DNA from: a virus | Virus record (IMG/VR): IMGVR_UViG_3300005577_000060 | Span: 1 to 38,467 of that record | Length of the DNA stretch: 38,467 nucleotides | Reading direction: 5' to 3' (one strand) | In this document: positions 29,501 to 37,275 of the stretch, piece after piece | Position numbering within the stretch: position 1 is the first letter of the stretch | How the letters are laid out: the number at the start of each line of letters is the position of its first letter | The notes under the pieces: model-generated | The model's database searches: none | Told to the model about the DNA's origin: nothing | The model's input: only the letters and a program-made list of their open reading frames with translations | Translations under genes and position numbers: made by a program

Positions 29501-30081
29501 GCCATTGCCAGAATCGCAGCCACGGCAATGCCAACAGGCAACGCCACCGCGCCTGCTCCAACGGCCACTTGCTCTGTTGAGACGGCCAGCTTTGCCATAC
29601 TTTCCGCCGCCTTCTCAGCCGATGGGATTATCTTCGCGTTGTTCGCCAACACTTCGGCGCCGAAGAACTTAACGGCTGCCGCATCACGATTTGCCTGGCC
29701 TTCGATCTTTGCGAAGGTCGTCAGGAACGTCGTTATCGACGGAACGGATTTGCCTGTAGCGGTAGAGAGACCAGTGATCGAATCAGCGACTTTTTTAATC
29801 GCTGCTTCTTGTTTTTTGGTCTCTTTACCTAGTCCGCTGATGTTCTCAGTAACACGCAGGAAGGCACCGCCAACCAGGGGGAGACGTTGGCTTACAAAGA
29901 CATTCAGGTTGTCTCCGATATCGCTGAATGCTTTATTGGTTGCAGTGACTGTTTGAGTTAGTTCGGGGCCGATAGATTGACGCAGTTGGGCTACTGCCGC
30001 GCGAGTCTCTGCTACCGCAGCCTTACCGCCCGAGGCGTCTCCACGAATTCTCAGTAATAGTGACTGCTCGTTCGATGACAT
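26578..30081 (-). CDS. Tape measure protein
   Basis: The 1,167-residue protein is the longest helical protein in the tail block. It has an N-terminal MSSNEQSLLLRIRGDASGGK, hydrophobic stretches near 185-205 and 1085-1115, and very long coiled-coil parts (about 480-1010, for example EKERILREARLAAKEADP). By the usual 0.15 nm per residue rule it predicts a tail of about 175 nm. The ATG at 30081 is preferred to a TTG seven codons earlier. A small hairpin lies just upstream of the gene. Confidence 0.9.
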   Translation of the reverse strand: MSSNEQSLLLRIRGDASGGKAAVAETRAAVAQLRQSIGPELTQTVTATNKAFSDIGDNLNVFVSQRLPLVGGAFLRVTENISGLGKETKKQEAAIKKVADSITGLSTATGKSVPSITTFLTTFAKIEGQANRDAAAVKFFGAEVLANNAKIIPSAEKAAESMAKLAVSTEQVAVGAGAVALPVGIAVAAILAMAAGAAFAAREIFQLTKNAAEFQGRMFDLAQQTGLAVETLSALEIQAKKTGGEIGGSVLQSVVAFQRKLDDAQDPLSKTGELFRKFNIETSDTESALRSAFAALAAMPEGFEQTNAAAELFGARGGKQILAILKETNGDLDGAINRFREMGILISTDAARAADKFNDELALLDFQLRAAGAVAAEELIPAFIDIIRVTGDMVRDLGPLLKAFSNLAGPVVRSVGEGMKGLGIVVSFLTRDYKALAEAIKEANEQATIFKDINPQAIPSINVPAQTPIALPTTTPLGSARDAAQAADAVTAIVKRSAAEQKQALNELFERGRINREQEAESVISSNKKVLEADRTRIQAQLDLQEQQIKTTQSRTDISESEKVDIIRKSGEEVQKLQQQQLDAESLFTTTAREIRAKAAKERADSLRNEEKNTTDILVGEFDRQIKTIEAQIQRGTTVETDGLTIIEQLERAKIDARRESLEQQKRIGFLTIQNQQDINNEIQKLNQEADRLEDEQRARRLQRDKEASQRTREIKLGEIETTLELQRIAGERTISAIEAQARLRVKTEEDAAREILRIRLDLIDQEIAATEARLKAAGSIVNVNERLKAEAELNNQLRILRAQRVTIEDEGNRAVEDGRQQDLENAREYARELEEVERRIVDIQRDIDHEVITLMRLHFESRKAIINAQLRLDLADAAMRHETLRESIKEDQRANDTQIRILTSRLATLKVAGKETSAEYQKAVDDLAAANAKKLSLHAEEEAELTRSEKEKERILREARLAAKEADPIGRISLDLDNLKEFARVLEDTIVPLGEILTHTFQQFADAIGQTVSNWVLLGETGPAVMRKILAQALASIAAEAAVNAIKELALGFATLFFNPAESAAHFTSAALWGSIAGAAAIAGRAVAGDLFKPKNTGLGSGSSERQGSNQLDPTTLNRNQPQPIRIVVVVQPDGTRFAQAVTAHILEDGRNGGPIRQFNLDDQVI

Positions 30082-30139
30082 AAAATGAAGCGCGCCCTTC
30101 AATCACGAAGGACGCGCAAGGCATCGCTAATTAAATTGT

Positions 30140-30358
30140 CTACCAACTCTCAGGCGGACGCGGCGGGTGTAGTTGGGTGTACATAGCCACCGCCAGCATT
30201 CGCAAATGATCAATCGTTAATAGATTTTCATGTTCACTTGATCCGTGCTTTGACTTGAATCGTACTTGCCCATTTTCAATATCAGCAAAGGGGCGCTTGC
30301 AGTGACTACAGATCAGGACCGAAACTTCGCCCCTCGTCTCAAGTGTGAACTTGTGCAT
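30140..30358 (-). CDS. Hypothetical protein before the tape measure
   Basis: The product has 72 residues. It contains LICSHCKRPFADIENGQVRF, a CxxC pair in a rubredoxin-like turn. It overlaps the end of the second tail-chaperone frame and precedes the tape measure. It may bind metal. Not recognised. Confidence 0.6.
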   Translation of the reverse strand: MHKFTLETRGEVSVLICSHCKRPFADIENGQVRFKSKHGSSEHENLLTIDHLRMLAVAMYTQLHPPRPPESW

Positions 30359-30617
30359 TTAGAACTATAGGTCCAGTCCTCGCGGGTGCAGATTTAGCCG
30401 ACTCACCAAAAACTCCCGCAACTGCGTTGTCAATCCGCGTGGTCTCTGATTCCATTTCCCACTCAGTGAGAATCTCGTTGCACCTCATATCAAAAGCTAA
30501 CGCAACAGTCTCATCAATGATCCCTATCAGGTAAGAACATCGATCACTGGACGCTTTCGCTGTCCGTGCTAACGCCAAGATCTCCTGCTTGTTCTCCAGG
30601 AAAGTTCGTGACGGCAT
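30339..30617 (-). CDS. Second tail-assembly chaperone frame
   Basis: The frame overlaps the upstream chaperone by 74 bases from its first ATG and by up to about 100 from its frame opening. The protein (MPSRTFLENKQEILALAR, then CSYLIGIIDETVALAFDM) is helical. In many siphophages two overlapping genes before the tape measure make a short and a long chaperone by ribosomal frameshift. Here the second frame is +1 (equal to -2) relative to the first, so either a rarer shift or independent initiation would be needed. The role is inferred from position. Confidence 0.6.
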   Translation of the reverse strand: MPSRTFLENKQEILALARTAKASSDRCSYLIGIIDETVALAFDMRCNEILTEWEMESETTRIDNAVAGVFGESAKSAPARTGPIVLNAQVHT

Positions 30618-31014
30618 GAATGCTCGTCTCACCGTCCTTTGTCTTTACGGGAATCTGCGGACATCCTTGACTGATATAAACAAATAGTTCCCAGAAGTCC
30701 CCAAGAGGTAAATCGTTAGGGCTTAACTGATCCGGTTTGGGCTTCAGGTTTAGCGAAGGGCTGGCTACGGCATCGGCCAATACGATCTCCGCGTAGTCCG
30801 TTAACCTTTCGAGCTCCTCATCAGGCAATCCCAGAATGGCGGCAATCTGCTCGTCGGGGTTAGCCTTTCCATCCGGCCCGCCAATCTTTTGCAGGATCGG
30901 GAGAAACCTTTGAGACTTCAACGCCAAGCTGGGACTCGGGCGCTGCACCATAACTTCATTGCCGGACTTGCACGTGTATTCTTTCGGGATACGCTTAGCC
31001 CACGTGTTCTTCAT
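30544..31014 (-). CDS. Tail-assembly chaperone (gpG-like)
   Basis: The product has 156 residues. It opens MKNTWAKRIPKEYTCKSGNE and contains LQKIGGPDGKANPDEQIAA and DEELERLTDYAEIVLADA. Between the major tail protein and the tape measure this is the usual place of the gpG-type chaperone that guides tube assembly on the tape measure. It directly abuts the major tail gene with one base of overlap. Confidence 0.7.
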   Translation of the reverse strand: MKNTWAKRIPKEYTCKSGNEVMVQRPSPSLALKSQRFLPILQKIGGPDGKANPDEQIAAILGLPDEELERLTDYAEIVLADAVASPSLNLKPKPDQLSPNDLPLGDFWELFVYISQGCPQIPVKTKDGETSIHAVTNFPGEQAGDLGVSTDSESVQ

Positions 31015-31643
31015 TACGATTGCGCTCCCGCGTTAGTGATGAAATAACGGCCAGCCCTGTCCCCTGCCGCCCGCGTCCCGATCGCATTGCCCTGAAACGC
31101 GAACGCTGAGGCCGTTGGTTTTTTGGAGGTTAATTGTGCTGCCAGTCCGGCATTGTTAAAAGCCTTATAGAGATGGAAAACCGCAAACCTCGTGGGATCA
31201 CCTTCGAGCGGAGCAATCACGGCAACTGACGTATAGGTCAGGGCGCTCGCACCGCCGAACGTCAGCCCCTTAGATCCCATTACGTCACTCCGTGTTGCGG
31301 TGGGCATAAGGATCTCAGCCAGATCCATATCACCGACTTGCCAAGCCTGACCGGAAATTACTTTCTCCTCTGCCTGGACGCGCGAGATTACGGGTTCCTG
31401 CGACTCATCAGGAGTGAAGTTCAGAACGTTCGGCGCAACGCGCCACTCAGCCCCATCCTGAGTCCAGCCAACATGTCGCGCGTTAGGGTTTTGGGTAGCA
31501 TCAGGAGAGCCGTCAGCAGCAAGGATAAGCCGCACGTCTGGAGCTCCGTCCCACTGACCGGAGCCCGTACCTAAGTCGGCGTAAATCTTGCACGGCCCAA
31601 TCAATACCGCCTCGACCACGTAGTTGTCTGCTGTACCAGCCAT
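31014..31643 (-). CDS. Major tail (tube) protein
   Basis: The 209-residue protein is beta-rich (NYVVEAVLIGPCKIYADL, VISRVQAEEKVISGQAWQ) with an end typical of tube proteins (ALTYTSVAVIAPLEGD, FAVFHLYKAFNNAG). It precedes the chaperone pair and tape measure and has a very good AAGGAG site. The hairpin and U-run at 31659-31706, just before this gene, could regulate its level. Confidence 0.8.
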   Translation of the reverse strand: MAGTADNYVVEAVLIGPCKIYADLGTGSGQWDGAPDVRLILAADGSPDATQNPNARHVGWTQDGAEWRVAPNVLNFTPDESQEPVISRVQAEEKVISGQAWQVGDMDLAEILMPTATRSDVMGSKGLTFGGASALTYTSVAVIAPLEGDPTRFAVFHLYKAFNNAGLAAQLTSKKPTASAFAFQGNAIGTRAAGDRAGRYFITNAGAQS

Positions 31644-31658
31644 TGGAGGATCTCCTTT

Positions 31659-31706
31659 GCAAAAAGAAAGCCCGCCACTTCCTCCAGTTAAAGAGAAAGG
31701 GCGGGC
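31659..31706 (-). terminator. Terminator-like hairpin before the major tail gene
   Basis: In leftward RNA GCCCGCC (31700-31706 side) pairs with GGCGGGC (31670-31676 side) across a 23-base loop and is followed by CTTTCTTTTTG. A stem with a U-tract is a terminator, yet the major tail gene begins only 16 bases further on with no room for a promoter. Partial read-through or a stabilising mRNA end is therefore likely. Confidence 0.5.
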
Positions 31707-31752
31707 AGGTAAACGTCTGAGCGTTTCTTAGACCGCTAGATGGTTTTCAAGA

Positions 31753-32274
31753 CTACTGCTCATTGAATACAAGCGTGACTTGCATCAAGGCGTCTCGATA
31801 ATAAACTGACTCGCGTTCGCGGATGGAACCGTAAACGTGCTCTAACTCCAAAACAATGCCGAAGATTATAGCACTCATGTTTCGTTTCCAATCAGATTTT
31901 TTAGCTGAGCGGAGCGTAGCATCCAAAGCTGCCATATATTTCATTAACTTACGAGTCACATTCGGAGCTGAATCCGCAGTGACGCCAATGTAGATATCGA
32001 ATCTTACTGCCTGGTGGAGTCGATCACTCGCGTCTGATTCCGTGGCTGCGTTCCGATTTGGCCCAATAGCCAGAGTGGGAAAGACGAGCTTTTGGATCTG
32101 TCCCAGTGCCCGCTCCTGAAAGTCTTCCATGTACTGCGGGTCATCAGGGGAGAGTAGGGCTTCAATTGGATTGAACTCATCCAGGATCAGCTTAAAGTCG
32201 CGTTCAATGATAAAAAGGGCGTTGTCAATTACGCCCTCTTCCTGAACTGCAAAGTATTTAGGGTTAGCTGCCAC
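31753..32274 (-). CDS. Tail terminator/completion protein
   Basis: The product has 173 residues. It contains LIIERDFKLILDEFNPIEAL-like helical sequence and RFDIYIGVTADSAPNVTR, and ends MQVTLVFNEQ. The fold impression and place, between the gp10-like gene and the tube gene, match tail terminator proteins that cap the tube. Identification is by order more than by motif. Confidence 0.65.
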   Translation of the reverse strand: MAANPKYFAVQEEGVIDNALFIIERDFKLILDEFNPIEALLSPDDPQYMEDFQERALGQIQKLVFPTLAIGPNRNAATESDASDRLHQAVRFDIYIGVTADSAPNVTRKLMKYMAALDATLRSAKKSDWKRNMSAIIFGIVLELEHVYGSIRERESVYYRDALMQVTLVFNEQ

Positions 32275-32757
32275 CTATGCCGCCCTTCCTTGCACTTCCA
32301 GTCCGGTGCCTCGGACGAAATCCACCAAGCGTTCTTGAATGCTTTTCATAAACCTGCGAACTGTATTCTCAGTGAATGAGATAACCGGACGCAGCCCCTG
32401 ATGAAAGAGGGCATAGGGAAGCGACGATCCTATCAATAGCTCATCCCTTTCTGGCCTGAGAACTGAATCCAATGCGTCAGGCCCTGTCATTGACTCATAA
32501 AGTGCGTCTTCTCTTCTCAGTATGGTCTTACCAGGCCATTCGCGTTCCTTAAACAGTTTGTATGCAGGGCTCAACGGCGTCCACCGTCCTGAGGCTCCGC
32601 TTGCGCCCTCTGTCAAAAACTGCTCAGTCTCCACATCGTAGAACGTTGTAATGATTCCCGGCCAAAAGTTTCGAAAATCCGTAATCTCCTGCTCGACGCG
32701 ATTGAAGGCGCGGTCAATGATCACGTCGTTTCCGATTTGAGCCGTGAACTTCAGCAT
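32275..32757 (-). CDS. Head-tail joining/tail-completion protein (gpG/HK97 gp10-like)
   Basis: The product has 160 residues. WTPLSPAYKLFKEREWPGK followed by ILRREDALYESMTG is the well-known pattern of phage virion morphogenesis proteins in which a substrate-like loop carries W-x-P-L. It also has HQGLRPVISFTENT, the region just before the C-terminal helix. It is close-packed with both neighbours. Confidence 0.75.
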   Translation of the reverse strand: MLKFTAQIGNDVIIDRAFNRVEQEITDFRNFWPGIITTFYDVETEQFLTEGASGASGRWTPLSPAYKLFKEREWPGKTILRREDALYESMTGPDALDSVLRPERDELLIGSSLPYALFHQGLRPVISFTENTVRRFMKSIQERLVDFVRGTGLEVQGRAA

Positions 32758-33636
32758 TTAGACGAACGCTGGCCCTCCAACCTTACCCCGCCACTTCCGA
32801 GCTACGAGGTTCACTCTCGGCGGAATTGACTCCCTTAATGGCTGACCCTCGAGGTTAACAAGCTTGACTGTTGCGGGGTCTGATTCACGCCAAAGATTCA
32901 GCACCCACTCAATTACTGCGGCCTTAACGTCCATCGGCGTCTCGCGCCAGCCCCAAACAGCGGACACGGTAATCGCTACTCCTGACCACCATCCCGGCCA
33001 CGCGTAGCTGGCAAAACTGGAGACATGAAACGGAGGGACCAAGCCTCCCTCAGTTGTCAGCACTAGATAGCCGTTCTGCTCTACGTAAGTGGGCATCGTG
33101 AAGTCACTTGGCACAGAAATGCTTAAGGTTCCCGGCAAATACGGCGGGAGTTGCAAGTAATTACTACCGTCGCCGTAGATCGTCTTCGTTGTAGCAACCG
33201 GAATCTCAACCGGATTGAAGTATCGCTCAGGTACGCCGCACTCCAGATCGAACATGCGCGAGGCTTGTTCTATTAACGCTTCTAGTTCTGCGGGAGTGAG
33301 CACGTTGATCGTTGCGGAACCGCCTGCGCCCGCCCCTCCCTGCGCGCGGCGTCTTACTTCGATCGGAGAACAATAGCCAACAGAACGCTGAATCCGTATC
33401 AGAAGTGATCGCGTTTCTGATTCACTTCCCGCTGTGATGGTATTTGATAGCTCATAGAACTCGCCCCACGTTCCACCTGACAGTCTTATTAGGGTTGACG
33501 TGGCTGTCTTGTCGTCGGTAACTTTTGTAATACCGGAAGGAACAGACCAAGAAGAGGAACTAATAGTGAGAGCGCCCAGCCAGTCGGACCAGTCGATTTG
33601 ATAATCTAAGACTTCTGTAGGTTCTTTTGTGAACAC
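32758..33636 (-). CDS. Head-tail connector fused to an N-terminal beta domain
   Basis: The 292-residue protein has two parts. The N-terminal 90 residues (EPTEVLDYQIDWSDWLGAL, RLSGGTWGEFYELSNTIT) form an Ig-like or fibre-adaptor domain common on phage structural proteins. The C-terminal part (about 110-292) resembles connector proteins, with TPMDVKAAVIEWVLNLWRE typical of the gp6-like helix. A Gly-rich linker (GGAGAGGSA) joins them. It overlaps the repeat protein by one base. Confidence 0.7.
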   Translation of the reverse strand: MFTKEPTEVLDYQIDWSDWLGALTISSSSWSVPSGITKVTDDKTATSTLIRLSGGTWGEFYELSNTITAGSESETRSLLIRIQRSVGYCSPIEVRRRAQGGAGAGGSATINVLTPAELEALIEQASRMFDLECGVPERYFNPVEIPVATTKTIYGDGSNYLQLPPYLPGTLSISVPSDFTMPTYVEQNGYLVLTTEGGLVPPFHVSSFASYAWPGWWSGVAITVSAVWGWRETPMDVKAAVIEWVLNLWRESDPATVKLVNLEGQPLRESIPPRVNLVARKWRGKVGGPAFV

Positions 33637-35597
33637 TAAAGACTCCGATCCTCAAACGCGATTTCAATCATTCCGTGCTCGCCGTCAACTTTAGTTACCC
33701 GCGTGGCCTCTCGATCAATTCGTTGCCGGCGCTGTTCACTGCTCACTGTGATTGTACGGGTCTCGCCAAATACTTTGACGAACTCTCGGACGTGCAAATG
33801 GTAAACATTTCCTACTCTACCGCTTACTTCTACGCCTGACAATAGTAGCGCAACATCGTTGGGCGTGAAGGTTATTGGACCCGCGGTTCCAGTAATTGAG
33901 GTTCCAGTTAGTGCAACTTCGTTTGAGCCGATGAGAGAGCCAACCGCAGATGAGGGCTGATTGCCTGTAATTGCAATGCGATATTGAGCACTGAGCTCTC
34001 CAGAAGCAGATGTGCTGTCAACACTCGAGATAGGCAGTAGGGATAAGTGAGAAACAGAACCTACTTGGGCACTGGCCTGAAGACCCGAGATTGATACTTC
34101 GCCGGACTTAGTATAAGTGAGAGTCCCTACTTGTCCGATTGTTGTGTTACCTGAAAGCGTGATTGTGAGATTTGGTGAAACACTATCTACGTGAGACGTA
34201 GCCTCAGCACCGCTTAGTTCAAGTGAGCCGGACTTTGTAAGCCCCAGCGATCCCGCTTGACCTGTAGCTTCAATACCTGAGAGTACGGCACTGCCGGGAG
34301 ATGAAGCAGATACAGATCCGACGCTCGCACTCGCTTCATTACTTGATAGTTCTCTTGTGATTGAGACGGTGAGATTCTCGCTACTTGCAGTTGCGGCCTC
34401 GCCACTGAGGGCCAAAGAAGTATTCAGTGACACACCGTTAACAGAACTTGTTGCGGAGACTTCCGATAGACCAGACAATCTATCAACTAAGACATCCTCA
34501 GTTGACGCAGATCCGCTTACTCCAGAAAGTTGCACCTGTCCAGTCTTGGTAAAACTAAGATCCCCGACGCTCGATGAGGTTTCGACTCCACTTAATGCAA
34601 CATCAGCCGAAATGGTTAAAGTGCCGACATCGCTGAGAGATTCACTTCCTGAAAGTGTTAACGAACCAGATTTTGTAAAGCCAAGGTCCCCAACAGATGC
34701 GAGGGAGTCAGTCCCAGTAATAGGAATAGCCACGGAAGGCGTAACGTTTCCGGCTTCTACTGTAGCTTCTTCACCAGACAGATCAGCCGTGCCGCTTTCA
34801 GTAAATTCGACAGTGCCAACTTCTCCGGTAGCGGTTTCAGGCGTAAGCGCGATCGCGATGTTTACGGCAAGTGAATCAATCGCACTCGTCGCGGAAACGC
34901 CCGTAAGAGCACGATCTACATCGCCTGTAGCAAACGCCACATCGCCAACCGCCGAGGTGGCGTCATTGCCGACCATCTCAACAGAGAGCAAAGGAGATAG
35001 GGTGTCGGCCACTCCAGATGCTTCATTTCCTGATACCGAAAGATCGGCTGACGGAGTGACAGAACCAGTGCCCGCCAGTGCAGAATTGCTTGTTAGGCCA
35101 ACTGACGTGTTCGGAGTTAGTGAACCCGTGCTTGCGGAGGTCTCGACGCCGGAGATCTCGAGCAGTCCGCTCTTGGTGAAATCAAGCGAACCTACACTTG
35201 AAGTTGACTCGTTTCCACTAATCGCAGCCGACGACTTAGGGGAGAGGCTGTCGGCGCCTGTGCTGGCTTCATTTCCACTAAGAGCTAAAGTGTTGTTAGG
35301 TGTGAGCGTGCCAACACTGCTTGATACCGCATTCCCGCTAATTGCTATTGAATTGTTCGGACTAAGAGAGTCAACCGAAGCGACCGCTGCGTTAGCGGTA
35401 ATCGCAACAGAATTGTTAGGCGTGAGCGTTCCCGCGTTCGCCGTTGCGGAAGTCCCGGAGAGCGCGAGACTAAGACCAACAACCAGACTACCGATAGCTG
35501 ATGTCGCAGAAACACCGGAGAGCGCAACCGTGACATTTGGAGACGGAGGTCCTTTCGAAATGAAAGGCTTAAATGGTTGTGAGCGTCCGAGTCTCAT
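33636..35597 (-). CDS. Structural protein made of 28 short beta repeats
   Basis: The 653-residue protein has a short basic N-terminus (MRLGRSQPFKPFISKG), then 28 repeats by my count of about 20-22 residues, and a C-terminal part about 50 residues long (EFVKVFGETRTITVSSEQRR). The typical unit is SGNEATSSVGSLTPNNSVAL, with a variant where FTKSG replaces the TPNN turn. The layout suggests a long beta-solenoid or a string of small strands forming a fibre or capsid decoration. It lies between the three-repeat protein and the connector. No family activity is known to me. The repeats make it hypervariable and prone to recombination. Confidence 0.7.
   Translation of the reverse strand: MRLGRSQPFKPFISKGPPSPNVTVALSGVSATSAIGSLVVGLSLALSGTSATANAGTLTPNNSVAITANAAVASVDSLSPNNSIAISGNAVSSSVGTLTPNNTLALSGNEASTGADSLSPKSSAAISGNESTSSVGSLDFTKSGLLEISGVETSASTGSLTPNTSVGLTSNSALAGTGSVTPSADLSVSGNEASGVADTLSPLLSVEMVGNDATSAVGDVAFATGDVDRALTGVSATSAIDSLAVNIAIALTPETATGEVGTVEFTESGTADLSGEEATVEAGNVTPSVAIPITGTDSLASVGDLGFTKSGSLTLSGSESLSDVGTLTISADVALSGVETSSSVGDLSFTKTGQVQLSGVSGSASTEDVLVDRLSGLSEVSATSSVNGVSLNTSLALSGEAATASSENLTVSITRELSSNEASASVGSVSASSPGSAVLSGIEATGQAGSLGLTKSGSLELSGAEATSHVDSVSPNLTITLSGNTTIGQVGTLTYTKSGEVSISGLQASAQVGSVSHLSLLPISSVDSTSASGELSAQYRIAITGNQPSSAVGSLIGSNEVALTGTSITGTAGPITFTPNDVALLLSGVEVSGRVGNVYHLHVREFVKVFGETRTITVSSEQRRQRIDREATRVTKVDGEHGMIEIAFEDRSL
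33785..35522 (-). repeat. Array of about 28 coding repeats (60 or 66 bases each)
   Basis: Within the structural gene, units of 20 residues (60 bases) alternate with 22-residue versions (66 bases). The starts are marked by SG or TG and the middles by V-G-S/T-L. Nucleotide identity between neighbours is modest, so the array is old or under diversifying selection. Edges are approximate. Confidence 0.65.
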
Positions 35598-36836
35598 TTA
35601 GTACGTGCTGCTCCGGTTAACTGCTTGAGACTTAATATATATCCGATTCGGAATTACTACTGATGCCGTAACTGTTCCTTGCTGTATCCCAATCACCGAG
35701 GGCGTAATCGTTCCCGTACCGCCGCCCGTGAGAATGCGAAAGTTGATTAGATCCGTGGTGGCTAACGTTACAGAATGGGTGAGATCTTCAACAATGCCCG
35801 TCGTGCTCGCGCCAATGCTCACAGTAAGCGCGGACGAAGCTCCACCTACTCGAAAGTCAATCGTAGTCGCATCTGAGCGAGTGTTTGTCTTGATGTTTGT
35901 GAACAGCTTCGAGATGATCTGAGCCGCGCGAGCTTTTACCTGGGCGTTAGCTTCGGTCGTGGTTACAGGAGTCGGGTTGACGCTGCCAGAGAGAGGGATG
36001 AAGTTACTTGTGCTCGCGCCTTGTGAGACTATGCCTGTTCCCGGCATGCCAATGCCGATCTGAAATCCACTGGACGCGGATTTAATTTGGAAGCTACCCA
36101 AAGCCCCGCTGCCCGTGCCTCCAAGTACCGAGTAACAAACCTTATCTCCGGCGCTGACTGAATCTGAGTGAGTCGCGTCAGTTTTCGCGCCTGTCTGGCC
36201 TGAGGTGTAGGAGATTACTTGAGTTCCATCTGCGCCGTTGATGCGAGTTTTGATCGTGTAAGTCTGTGAGGTATTGGAGTTGCAGAAGACGCGGAGATTA
36301 GAAAGAGTTGCGGTGGCGCGAAACGTATACTGCGCGTTCGCCTCCGTCGCGTTATCGGGAGCACTGTCGCCAACCGGGCAAACATAGTTAGTAGAACTAA
36401 CCGGGGCCGTGCCTGCGCTGAACGCTGCCAGCAGGATCGGGACATTCGCCCCGCCGTCATCTAACAAACACGAAACCGCTGAGAGGGTGACGGTGTTGGT
36501 GTGAGTTGCACCGACGACGATTTGCACATCAAAGTCGTCAGCCGCTAACAAGGAATCTGTATGGGTAGTATCTTCAAACGTACCTGTGCCGGTGATTGAG
36601 ACGCTCTGAGCACCATTTGCGCCACTGATCCGACTGGTAAGCGTCTGAGTGCCGTTGTTTGCGGTGACGCGACACCAGAGATTTGACGCGGTGAGGGAGT
36701 CAAGAACGCGGAGGCTTATCCTGCCGTCTTCGGCAGACTGGACATTACACCCACCCGCAATCGGGAGCCAGCGAGTCGTGCCCTGGTTGGAAACGGCTCC
36801 CGCCGCAGCTCCGAAGGTGTAGATCCATGCGGTCAT
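35598..36836 (-). CDS. Structural protein with three tandem domains
   Basis: The 412-residue protein has three copies of a domain of about 130 residues. Each has a strand such as NLWCRVTANNGTQTLTSRIS, NLRVFCNSNTSQTYTIKTRI or KLFTNIKTNTRSDATTIDFR, then EDTTHTDSLLAADDF, DATHSDSVSAGDKV or EDLTHSVTLATTDL. These look like jelly-roll or C1q/TNF-like folds. It is a likely capsid decoration or fibre protein. It sits next to the repeat gene. Confidence 0.65.
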   Translation of the reverse strand: MTAWIYTFGAAAGAVSNQGTTRWLPIAGGCNVQSAEDGRISLRVLDSLTASNLWCRVTANNGTQTLTSRISGANGAQSVSITGTGTFEDTTHTDSLLAADDFDVQIVVGATHTNTVTLSAVSCLLDDGGANVPILLAAFSAGTAPVSSTNYVCPVGDSAPDNATEANAQYTFRATATLSNLRVFCNSNTSQTYTIKTRINGADGTQVISYTSGQTGAKTDATHSDSVSAGDKVCYSVLGGTGSGALGSFQIKSASSGFQIGIGMPGTGIVSQGASTSNFIPLSGSVNPTPVTTTEANAQVKARAAQIISKLFTNIKTNTRSDATTIDFRVGGASSALTVSIGASTTGIVEDLTHSVTLATTDLINFRILTGGGTGTITPSVIGIQQGTVTASVVIPNRIYIKSQAVNRSSTY

Positions 36837-36840
36837 CTAG

Positions 36841-37251
36841 TTATGGTGTCACGGTGAAGTTGGTCGTGGAGATTATGTTATTCGTGTTTCCGCGAGGCCG
36901 GATTGAAGCCTTTGCCTGCCACTGTCCGGTAGAGTCGTTGCATGGAATGGTATAGCTGGCGGTGATGTCGATGGTCTGATGCGCAGGGATGTCAATATAA
37001 GTGTAGAGTAGATCTTCTGAACCGGGGCCGTTGGTTGGCCCACCGGGAAGGCAGGGATTGACCACCATCATCTGTACGTTGACGCTGTTCATGCCGCTGT
37101 TGCTACAGTTGGTAAAATGTCCGGTGACTTGGATCGTCTGGCCTACCGTGGCAGGGTTAGGCGTTTCACTGATACCGACAGAGACGCACTTTTGCAGCGA
37201 GGGGGTGAAGCTGAGACTTAGTAAAGTGATTAGTAGAAGTAATTTCATCAT
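36841..37251 (-). CDS. Exported Ig-like beta-sandwich protein
   Basis: The product has 136 residues. A signal peptide (MKLLLLITLLSLSFTPSL) is followed by a CARDB-like sandwich (ISETPNPATVGQTIQVTG, HFTNCSNSGMNSVNVQMM, ASIRPRGNTNNIISTTN). It has conserved-looking Cys. Export signals are unusual in a head gene cluster. It could be a virion decoration, an exclusion factor or an adhesion protein. Confidence 0.65.
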   Translation of the reverse strand: MMKLLLLITLLSLSFTPSLQKCVSVGISETPNPATVGQTIQVTGHFTNCSNSGMNSVNVQMMVVNPCLPGGPTNGPGSEDLLYTYIDIPAHQTIDITASYTIPCNDSTGQWQAKASIRPRGNTNNIISTTNFTVTP

Positions 37252-37275
37252 TTCTCCTTTAGCGGGTTAGAGGGT

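Noticed and set aside
26578-29956. Plus-strand frames inside the tape measure gene
   Set aside because: They are Ser- and Arg-rich shadows of coiled-coil codons, with no ribosome sites.
33785-35522. CRISPR array
   Set aside because: The repeats are coding, in frame, 60 or 66 bases long and have no constant repeat with unique spacers.
34357-35601. Long plus-strand frame of 414 codons
   Set aside because: It is the mirror of the 28-repeat gene; its openness follows from the repeated codons and it lacks a ribosome site and natural composition.
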